Shown here: piece by piece, positions 47,700 to 57,200 of the stretch
Layout of the letters: each line of letters starts with the position of its first letter
How positions within the stretch are numbered: the first letter of the stretch is position 1
Assembly (NCBI RefSeq): GCF_048771995.1
Contig: NC_133024.1
Coordinates: 115,837,001 to 115,901,000, forward strand
Length of the DNA: 64,000 nt
Source: Taeniopygia guttata
Taxonomy: Eukaryota > Chordata > Aves > Passeriformes > Estrildidae
Direction of reading: 5' to 3'
The notes under the pieces: generated by a model
What the model was told of the DNA's origin: nothing
Seen by the model: only the letters and a program-made list of their open reading frames with translations
Databases searched by the model: none
Made by a program: the position numbers and the translations under genes

Positions 47700-50050
47700 T
47701 GTCAGATATGTGGTGCCCCTCCTACCCTCACCTTCTCCCCTCACCCCTATTCTTCTCTGTCCCTGTCTCCCCCCCTCACCCCTATCTGTACTTCCAGCCC
47801 CCCCATCCTACTCTCTCTTCACCTGCCCCTGCCCCATCCCGCACTCCCCCCACCACCCACCTGTGACTCCCAGCAGCACCACATGGGAGCCCAAACTTGT
47901 GGCGATAGCGCAGCCCTCACAGCAGGACAACACTAAAATAAAACAGGCAGGGATGACATCTGTGGGCTGCACGGTGTCACAAAGGGACCTGGGGCTGAGG
48001 GCAGGGGGCTGGAGGGTGGCACAGAGGGTGGGGGCAGCTGAGAGGCAGAAGGTGTCTGTAGGAGTAAAAAGGGGGGCACAGAGATGCTGAGAGGCTGCGG
48101 TGCGGGGCTGGAGGGTGGCACAGAGGGTGGGGGCAGCTGAGAGGCACAGGGGGGCACAGAGATGCTGACAGACTGCGGTGGGGATCTGGAGGGTGACACA
48201 AGGAGGCTGAGGGGCAGAAGGGGTCTGTAGGAGTAAAAAGGGGGGCTCCAGGGTGGCACAGAGACACTGAGAGGTTGCAGTGGGGGAATGGAGGGTGACA
48301 CAAGGAGGTTGAGAGGCAGGGGGTGCCTTGAGGACAAAGTGGGGGGGTACCTGAGGGTGACAGGTGAACCAGCCCTCACACCACCCTTAACCTCACCCTA
48401 AAAACCACCCCTCCCTGGGTGGGGAGTGCACAGTGGAGGTTAGGGGGCCAAGGGACAGTGTCGGGGGCTTGGGGTGTCACACAGACATTGCGGGCTGAGG
48501 GGCAAATAGGGAGGACTTGACAAGTGGAGAGCTGACACTGAGGGTTAAGGGTACAAAGGACAGGACATAGGGTACCAGGAAGGCTTAGGGTACAGAAGCA
48601 GCCCTCACCCCAGCCCTAAGCTCACCCCAATCAGCATCCCTAGAACACCAGTTTTCCCCAACAGCAGCTACAGGCAGTGACCCTAATGCTGGGACAGCCC
48701 CGGAACCCCCCCAGCAGCTGCAGGCAGTGACTTTAATTAAAAGGTAGGGATGATGTTTGCTGGCTAGAGATCGACTGGTAGAGCCTGGTGACTGAGCACT
48801 TTTTTTAGTGGTTTGTTTTGTTTTGGTTTGGTTTGGTTTGGTTTGGTTTGGTTTGGTTTTTTTTAGTGTTTTTAAAGGATATTTGAGGGTTTTCTCACAG
48901 GAGCTTTTTAGGAACTTTCTGGGAACATTTAGGATACCTTTAGGACTTTTTCAGGGCTTTAAAAAGATTTTTTTAAGGTATTTTAAGGGCTTTCTTAGTA
49001 CTAATTAGAATTTTAAGTGGGTTTTTTTGGGGGGGGCTGTTCTTGGGGTTTTTTTAGGACTATTTAAAATTGTTTAGGGCTTTTTTAGGACTATTGGGGG
49101 TATGTGGAGGGCTCCTAGGACTCGGGTCTTTTTAGGTTTCTTGAGGGAAGTTTAATGGATTTTAAGGTCTTATCAGTGTGTTTTAAGGATTTTGGGGCTG
49201 CTTTTAGAGCTCTTTTAAGAATATTTAGCCTTTTTTTAAAGGTTCTTTGGGGATTTTTAGGGGTGTTTTAGGGGTTTTTTTAAGTAGGGTATTTTTATTG
49301 TATTTTAAGGGTATTCTGAGGCTATTTTTATGTTTTTGTGGGGGTTTTAAGACATTTTGAAGATAAGGTTTTTTTGGGGTGTTTTTATGGGTTTTTAGGG
49401 TCTTTTCATGGCATAGAGGCTGAAGGGCAGCTTGAGGGGCACTGTGTGGGCTTGAGGGTGACAGAGGCTGGGAGCTGAAGGAAGAACAGGGGGAGGGGAC
49501 AGTGGGTAACACAGAGAGATGCTGAGGGGGGCAGGGGCAGCTGGAGAGTGACACAGAGAAGCTGGGGGCTGAGGGGCAAAGGAGAGGGATTAAGGGTGGC
49601 ACACAGGAGCTGAGGGCTAGGGGGCAGAGGGAAAGGTTGAGGAGTAAAGGGAGAGGGTTTGAGGGCTAGACAGACTAGTGGAGATCAGGGCTACAGGCTA
49701 CAGCTTAGGAGGCAAGTTAGGGTACAGGTGCATCACCCCTCACCCCAGCCCTAACCTCACCCTAAGCAGCCTTTTCCCTTTTCACCCCTAACAACAGCAG
49801 CGCAACACAGCAAGCCTAACAGCAAGACCACACCGGAACCCTACCTCTGGGACAGGGCAGCAACCCTTGCACCAGGACAACTCCAGAACCCTCAGAGGAC
49901 AACAGGACCTGCTGCAAAAAGGTAGGGATGACATCTGTGGGCTAGAGAGCAACAGGAAGGGGCTTGGAGCCTGAGCAGGCTTCCTTGGGTTTTTTTTTTT
50001 TTTTGCGGGACTATTAGGAATATTTAGGGGATTTTTGAAGGCTTTTTAAG
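47700..50050 (+). repeat. Subtelomere-like GC-rich and T-rich repeat block
   Basis: The phrase tagggatgacatctgtgggct or a close variant recurs near 47945, 48745 and 49918, each followed by G-rich, minisatellite-like sequence or a T-rich stretch full of ttttaggg-type words, and by CCCTAA-like words. This suggests a degenerate unit of about 0.8-1.2 kb. Long proline- or leucine-rich frames on either strand are composition artefacts. I see no gene. Confidence 0.6.
48811..48860 (+). repeat. (GGTTT)n microsatellite
   Basis: About eight near-perfect GGTTT units occur, preceded by TTTTG variants and followed by a T run. Confidence 0.85.
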
Positions 50051-50529
50051 ACTTTTCTGGTGTCTTTTAGAGTATTGTTACACCTTCCTAATGCTATTTT
50101 AGAATTCCTTGGTGCATTTTTAGGGTCAGGATGTGGGTCAGACAGGATGCCCGCTGAAAATGAGGAGTTACTACTGGAATGCAGTGGAATGCTTTGGGAA
50201 GGTGCCAGTGGAGGGCCAGCGGGTCAGGTGTCATGCTGCCAGTCTGAAGGTTGTGAATTCTGAGCAAAGCAAAGTGGTTGTGGTTAGGGTTATATGATGG
50301 CAGATTTCTCAAGGAGAAATCCAGACAGAAAAAATCATGCCCCAAGCTTTGTACTGTCAGTTTGCAACAGGTATTTGGCATGAAAAAAAATCCCTGAGTA
50401 CTTGGGGGTGGGAGATTCGGACTGGGAGAACTCCTGCACCGTTTTGACATTGAGGAGGCAAAAGGAAACTTAGGACCTGACAACCCAGGGGGGTCACAGG
50501 GCCCTGGGAATGAATGAGGGATATCTACA

Positions 50530-50775
50530 TTGCGAAAGCAAATTCTGCAGCGCAGGTTCCTGGTGTCAGTTCACAGGGCTCCCTTGGGACTGTCAGGGCA
50601 GCACATATTTGAGGCGGTGGCAGCTCGGGTCCGGGACACATCCTTTGATGTTCGGATTTTTTGCATTCAGCCACCCGCTGAGGGCCACAGGGCCCTGAGC
50701 ACAAACTCCGGCCCTTTTCCCTAGGAAAGAAAACTCACCAGTCCAGGTTCCTGATGTCATTTTACGAGCTGTGCT
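50530..50775 (+). repeat. Single relative of the 190-bp repeat, opposite orientation to the array
   Basis: It carries gggacacatcctttgatgt, cggattttttgca and gaaaactcaccagtccagg, the reverse complement of the 1776-2690 unit. It has an open frame of 64 codons, as its relatives do, but nothing shows that it is expressed. Confidence 0.65.
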
Positions 50776-50799
50776 TGGGATTTCAAGGCAACCCCTGGT

Positions 50800-51260
50800 C
50801 AACGTGTTAGCATTCAGGAACACACATAATCAGGGGATATGATTATATGCAGGTGCTTTTATTGAGAGCTCTGGGAATAAGGGGTACAGATCCAAATCTG
50901 ACTCCAACATGGCTTTTGAGCTGAACATATTTTATATTCTATCATTATATAACTTACATATTAATTATTAAATTTATATTGTTCAATTGTATACATTGAC
51001 ACGAGTTTCTCGTGATCTTTCTTAGGTCCCTGACCACAGTTTCTCATGATTATTCTTATGACTAAATAGTAATTATATTTAATTACTAAACAATCATCAC
51101 ATCTAACAATTATATAATTTATCATGTACTAGCTACACAGGTGCAGTTCTAGTAAGGTAGAAAATCTTCCTGTACTTAGGGTATTTGTTTTCTTTTCAGG
51201 GCCTACTAAGCTTAATTCGCCTTTTAACCCTAAATCCTCATTATTTAAAACCCTTTTACT
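50800..51260 (-). mobile_element. Probable solo LTR or LTR fragment, minus strand
   Basis: This AT-rich block is absent at the equivalent point of copy 1 (about 2880), where gcttgggattttcaaggcaac runs on without it. On the minus strand it could begin TGATAG and end GCTAACA, and it has AATAAA at 50863-50858. I found no convincing target duplication, so the borders are approximate. Confidence 0.4.
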
Positions 51261-52909
51261 ATCAGATGTGGGGGCAGCTTGGGTCCAGGACAAATCTTTC
51301 TCCATTCAGATTTTCATGGGGCGGCCCTTCTTTCATGGCCCCTGGCTCATGGACTCTATCACAGGCCCTTTTCTCTGTGAAACGTAGCTCACCCTCCCCG
51401 GTTCCTGATGTCAGTTTGGAGGAGGTGCTTCTTCCTTCCAGGGCAGGCAGAATTCTTGCCAGCAGCAGTTTTGCTCCAGGATAAATCCCGTGCCATTCGG
51501 AACGAAACATAGAAAATCACTCGGGGCCACAGGCCTCGTGACCCGACCTCTGCCATTTTTCCCTGTAAAACCAACTTCACCCTCCCCGCGTGCCGATGTC
51601 TGTTCACTGGAGGCCTGCTGCTCCCCAAGGGCAGCGAGAGTTCCTGGTGTCGGCAGATGCGGTCTCTGAGAAATCGTTCACCGTTTGCAATTTCGGAAGC
51701 ACAATTCCTGTTTGGCCAGGGGCACACATAGAGGAAAGACTGTTAATTATCTTGGAAATGAAAGTCTGGCACCCCATCGTTTAGGGTTAGACAAAGGGCC
51801 GCATAGGGGAGGGAACACCCCGCAGGACCTTTCTTCACCTCATCCCCCACTCCTAGGTGTAGCAGCTCCCCACGTGACCAGCTGCTTTAAGTGCAGCTAC
51901 ATGGGCAGGGAGCTGCTAATCCAGAGGGGCTAACAGGGGTATCCCAAGTGTCCCTCCAGGAACTACGGTCGGAACATCCAGCTGGGACCGGGGAGCAGCC
52001 CGACCCACCTGAGCACGGAGCATCCCTTTGAGAAAATGCCGAGGGAAGAGACCTCTTGCCAAAGGGCAGCACCTGAGCAGGCCGGGCAGCACGTGGGGTT
52101 CCACGGGAGAGCTTTCAACTTTCCCCTTTTATTGGGTCAGTCCCTCCCTAGAACTCCCAGACCTTCCACAGCCCTCCCAGAAAAGACAGGGGTTATGAAG
52201 AGAGAAGGGGTTTAACTTATGGGAAAAAGCTTCCTTTTCCATTATTTCTTGTGTTCAAATCGTGAGGGAATGCACTTCCCCTGCAATTTTAATGGTCTCA
52301 GTTGAAAGAATCCCTGCCTTTTCTATGCTGTTAGGGGTGTTAAATGACAGGGAATCCCCATTTTCCATTATTTTCCAGTTTAAATAGAAGGGGAAAACCT
52401 TGACAAGGTTTTTCATGGGTTTGAATTAAGGGTAACCCTTTTTGTTGTCCTAAGGCTTAAATTGAGGGGTAAGCCCAGCTATTCCTTTTTCTTAAAGGTT
52501 TGGATTCAGGGGAAGATCCCTCTGTCTTCATTATTGGAGAGATTTAAAGAGAGAAAAACTGTTTTCCCAATATTCTAGGGGATTAAATTAAAGGGTAGAA
52601 GCCATTTATTTGCCATTGTATCCATTTTAGTGGAGGTAACTTCCCCATTTCCTCATTTTAAAGGATTCACTTGAAGGAGCCTCTTCTAAAATGCTTTTTC
52701 AGCATTTTAAGGGTTTAAAACTACCTTTCAGGGCACTTCTTTCTGTGCCCTAGGACTAAATATCTCAGGGAAAGGCAAGCCTAGCATGTACTTAACCTTT
52801 ATACTGCCCAGGAGCCTACAATTTTTTTTTCTTATTTTTATTTATAATGTAGTTAGCCCTAATTAGTAGCCCCAAGGAGGCTTAGACCGTTCATATAATT
52901 AGTACTCTT

Positions 52910-52915
52910 CTCTAC
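52910..52915. repeat. Target-site duplication of the solo LTR, left copy
   Basis: CTCTAC occurs at 52910-52915 and at 53481-53486. The equivalent site in copy 1 reads ctccacccttagtc without any insert. Confidence 0.8.
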
Positions 52916-53480
52916 TGTTGTTATCGCGCTGCCACGGTAGTGTGGAGGAAGGGATTTAGAAAGGCCTTGGGAATTGGAAACTGAGGAAAAGATACATTTA
53001 GGTATGAGGAAAAGATACATTTATGTATGCCCCATGTTTCGGGAAAGTTTAGCTTCAGCACCTTTCTGTAAACCCCCTTCTCCCCACCCCTGAGCAGTTC
53101 CCATTGGACCTGACCCACGGGGTGGTTCTGATGAGCCCATGCTGGACACTGTCTCTATTGTTTAGACCTTATCTCTTAATTTTGCTGTATAAAACTGTAT
53201 CTGGGAAGTAGCCCAGGGTCTTTTGTCCCTGCAACCATTCAGGCAATACAATCTCTCTCGACCGCAAACAATTGACCTCTCTTCGTCTCTTTATCTCGAC
53301 TCCTTGCGGCGACCGAGGTGCCGCAGCAGCTCGGACCGTGCTAACCCAGCCGCTGCCCAGTAAGCCCAGCGGAGCGGGACCGCGGCAAACCCCGGTCCCC
53401 AAAGGGGACAGCTAGCCCGAGGGGTCCCGGGGGGTGGGGGAGGGACGGGGGACGGCCGTAAGTGACCCCCGAAAGCCACA
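52916..53480 (+). mobile_element. Solo LTR, 565 bp, class II type
   Basis: It starts TGTTGTTATCG, ends GAAAGCCACA and is flanked by a 6-bp CTCTAC duplication. A TATAAAA box lies at 53188-53194, followed by an R-U5-like GC-rich 3' half. It shares no sequence with the 396-bp LTR of the ERV, so it is a different family. Internal genes were lost by LTR-LTR recombination. It lies about 340 bp upstream of the locus 2 TATA element and could add promoter activity. Confidence 0.85.
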
Positions 53481-53810
53481 CTCTACCTTTCGTCTCATGT
53501 TGACTACCACTTAGTAGTCACTGAGAAATAATTATAGAAGTTAATACCAAATTACCCCACTTATCTAGATATGCTGCCAAAAAACAAAGTTTTATTTCTT
53601 ACCAGTTTTCTTGCCCTTTTGCTCCAAGTAGATGTAGCAAAAAAGAAAGCGCTGTCATTTCCCGGAAGAGTTTTCTTCTATATCCAGCACTTTATTCCCC
53701 TTGAATTCAAATCAGAGGAGCCAAACAGCCAGACCTGCTCTGAAGGCTTTTATAGCCGGTGGGGATTGCCCCCTCCCTTTTCCTGGGTGTCATGGGAATG
53801 AGAGGCGGGC

Positions 53811-53829
53811 CCAATCAGGGGTATATTAA
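53811..53829 (+). promoter_or_regulatory. Promoter-like CCAAT and TATA element of the locus 2 gene
   Basis: CCAAT lies at 53811-53815 and TATATTAA at 53822-53829. A start near 53855 would give a very short non-coding first exon ending before GTAAGA at 53878. The element is conserved in locus 1 (4855-4873). Transcription start is inferred, not shown. Confidence 0.4.
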
Positions 53830-54075
53830 CCCCAGGCTTTGCCAAGGGGCTTCATTCCCTCCCTGGGATCAGCTGGGGTAAGAGCTCTCCTCTCATTTTG
53901 GTGAAGAGGCTCTTTTAGCTTAGATTGCTCTCTGCAGGTGCTTTTGGGCTTCTAATGCAACAGAGACTTTGAAGACACTGTGAAGAAAACTGCGCTGAAC
54001 ACAGGGAGTATTTAATTTCACTATTTGGGGTTGTGTTTTTGGGGATGGTGAAGTGCTTTTGTGATCTCTGATTTG

Positions 54076-54106
<31 letters not shown>

Positions 54107-54107
54107 G

Positions 54108-54228
54108 GAGGAGTGCAACTTCCTGCAGTTCCAGGTTGTGTCAAGTACAACATTTTTACAGCAGATTCATCATGTCACAGAAGGGATCTGCCCTGTGTCA
54201 AAGATGCGGTCTAAGCTTGAGGTTTCAG
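54108..54228 (+). CDS. Locus 2 first coding exon
   Basis: A T tract of over 20 nt plus AG precedes it and GTGAGT follows. An earlier ATG at 54172 ends the exon in phase 0, which would put exon E1 out of its open frame. The ATG at 54204 gives 25 coding nt and phase 1, which fits, so I prefer it. The same ATG position is kept in locus 1 (5238). Confidence 0.5.
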
Positions 54229-57200
54229 GTGAGTTGAGGATTGTGACTAGGAGTGGGAGAGTGAGCAGGGTACCCAGTTAAGAGTTATCATGGTGGGGTT
54301 TTGCAGGCAGTAGGGTGAGAAATGGTGTCTATTTGCAAGGCTTTTCACAAGCGTAGCAGAGGCATTCATGTGTCATACAGCACACAAGCTCATCCACTGA
54401 ACTCACAGAAATGCCATGTAACTTTGCCTCTCTAAACCAGGTGCTACTCATAATAACAGCCAAACCTTAGACTAGGGATGGAGCTGGAGACTTGAGCACC
54501 CAAGCACACTCAGGAGACAATAAGTATCTGACTTGCTGGGATTTGGCCCACATAACACTAAACTCAACCATTTATTTTCCTGTACTTTATTCTAGCTGAC
54601 TAAGAGGCTAACAGGTGATCCCCTCTGAGTCAGACTCATTTCAGGTCCAACCGGGATTTGCATTTCCAGTCATCCAAAAGATAAGTCAGGGCCATGGCCT
54701 GAGGATGGGAGCAGTGGCCTCCTTCTGCACCAATGGGGATTTGCATCCCCAGATATGTGCAAGATGAGTCAAGGGCTACAATCCACAGAGGGGAAGGAAG
54801 AGAGGTACCAGGTTGGGGCTCCCCCGGAGGGGATTTTGAATCAGGTTTGGAGATGGGGATGTCCAAAAAGCGTCCCCTTAGGCCACCTAAAGGGAAAGTG
54901 TCTGTTTTGATCTCAGTGCTGAGGTGCGCAGGGAAGAGCAGTTCTGGTGTGTGTCCTGTCGCTTGTCTCTGGTGCACTCTTTAGTGTTTGGGTCTCTCGG
55001 TCCTTTCTTCTTGTTGAAAGCTCTCTCTCCCTGTCCTGTCACGTCCTATTCTGTGTCACGGGTGTCTGCACATATTTCTCCCAGAGCTGCTCTGCCCTGC
55101 TGCATAGCCTGTAATAGCACAAATCCCGGGGACTTGAAATTGGTAATGCAGGGTGTAGTTGGGCTCTAGATTGTTTTAGGAGCTTGACATAACATGTTTG
55201 GTGCTGTTAAGTTGTCCTGCAGCCCTTTGACACTAGTCCTAACTTCCTTTCAGATGCAGACAGTTCAAATCAGTGGCGGAGGGCCCCAACCCTGGGGCGG
55301 TTGTTGCCATGAGCAGGTCATTGTTTGTATTTGCAGGCAGAGCTGAAATGGTGACCGTGTTACAGCAGTGTTCTTTGCCTTTAATTTTAGGAGGTCCAGG
55401 CAGATAGCAGCAGTCAAGGCCAAGTGTCCAAGGTGAGCAGTGGACAGAAGCAGTTGGTTTTACTCAGCTTTCAGTTTTTGGTGCAACTGTAAGCATCCAT
55501 CCTCATTTTTGTGCTTTAGGGAATTGGCTCGGAGTACGCATACCTCTGTCACCAACTGGCTGATGGACCAGGTTTCATGCACTTGTGATCTTGCTGGAAG
55601 TATTACAGGACCCTGTGACGGAGCCTTCCGATTTTGCATTTCAAGGTCTCATCTGGGTAGTCCCGAGGAATGGCTGAGGAATTGCAGTGAGTCGGGGAGG
55701 TAGGGAGGGGGAGTGAGAGTCCACTCATGTTTCAGCAATGCCATGTCGCCTTGTCTCCATTTAACCTAGGTGTACCCTGCAATGATGGCATCAGAATCCA
55801 AGCAGACCTGAAGCGTGCAGGTCAAGAACCAGGGCATTCTGAGGAGAATGGTGAGTAGCAGAGCTATCATGTTTTGTCCGATGTGCTGTTAAGACTGTGC
55901 ACTTATGTTTGGTTTTCTTCCTGTTGGCAGACCAAGAGGTGACAGCTGGAACTTACCAGACAGGCAGACGGCGTCCTTCTGCAGCCAACAAGGATTTACA
56001 TCCCCAGAATGCATGCAAGATAAGTCGAGGGTTACGACCCACAGAGGGGATGGAAGCGGGGTGGTGGGTTGGGACTTTCTAGAAGGGGTTTTTGTGTCTG
56101 TTTTAGAGATGGGGATGTCCAAGAAGCGTCTCCTGTAGTCCACCTAAAGGGAAAGTGTTTCTTTTGATCTCAGTGCTGAGGTGCACAGGGCAGAGCAGTT
56201 CCGGTGTGTGTCCCGTCACTTGTGTCTGATGCACTCTTGGTTGTTTGGGTCTCTTGGTCTTTGCAGACCTTCTTCTTGTGCAAACCTCTCTCTCCCTCTC
56301 CTGTCCTGTCATTTGTCACGTCCTGTCCTGCATCACGGGTGCCTGCACGTATTTCTCCCGGAGCTGCTCTGCCCTGCTGCCTAGCCCGTAGTAGCCCAAT
56401 TCCTGGGGACTTGAAATTTGTAATGCAGGGTGTAGTTGCGCTCTAGATTGTTTTAGGAGCTTGACATAACATGTTTGGTGCTGTTAAGTTGTCCTGCAGC
56501 CATGTGACACTAGTCCTAACTTCCTTTCAGATGCAGACAGTTCAAATCAGTGGCAGAGGGCCCCAACCCTGGGGTGGTTGTTGCCATGAGCAGGTCATTG
56601 TTTGTATTTGCAGGCAGAGCTGAAATGGTGACCGTGTTACAGCAGTGTTCTTTGCCTTTAATTTTAGGAGGTCCAGGCAGATAGCAGCAGTCAAGGCCAA
56701 GTGTCCAAGGTGAGCAGTGGACAGAAGCAGTTGGTTTTACTCAGCTTTCAGTTTTTGGTGCACCTGTAAGCATCCATCCTCATTTTTGTGCTTTAGGGAA
56801 TCGGCTCGGAGTACGCATACCTCTGTCACCAACTGGCTGATGGACCAGGTTTCATGCACTTGTGATCTCGCTGGAAGTATTACAGGACCCTGTGACGGAG
56901 CCTTCCGATTTTGCATTTCAAGGTCTCATCTGGGTAGTCCGGAGGAATGGCCGAGGAATTGCAGTGAGTCGGGGAGGTAGGGAGGGGGAGTGAGAGTCCA
57001 CTTGAGTTTCAGCAATGCCATGTCGCCTTGTCTCCATTTAACCTAGGTGTACCCTGCAATGATGGCATCAGAATCCAAGCAGACCTGAAGCGTGCAGGTC
57101 AAGAACCAGGGCATTCTGAGGAGAATGGTGAGTAGCAGAGCTATCATGTTTTGTCCGATGTGCTGTTAAGACTGTGCACTTATGTTTGGTTTTCTTCCTG

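Larger units (their letters stand above)
51270..54640 (+). repeat. Segmental duplication, copy 2 (5' block of locus 2)
   Basis: It is collinear with 2790-5760. It contains the LTR insertion at 52916-53480 and the promoter-like element and ATG exon of the locus 2 gene. Apart from those, the interval 51270-52910 is non-coding repeat-derived sequence in which I see nothing else. Confidence 0.85.

Noticed and set aside
47933-48379. Proline-rich minus-strand frames (148 and 108 codons)
   Set aside because: G-rich minisatellite composition gives Pro, Ser and Leu runs. There is no other sign of coding.
55520-55850. Exons C and D as remnants of MAM and LDL-receptor class A domains
   Set aside because: The resemblance (G-F-M-Y-F-E-T-S and C-N-D-G motifs) appears partly in frames other than the phase-consistent one, and the cysteine pattern is incomplete. 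A profile search would be needed.
55931-56030. ATAAGT after GCAAG in exon E as a non-canonical AT-type donor
   Set aside because: Using it breaks phase with exon F in several copies, whereas the GT donor about 40 nt downstream (GTACCA, GTGGTG or GTGCAA) gives phase 2 in all locus 2 copies.
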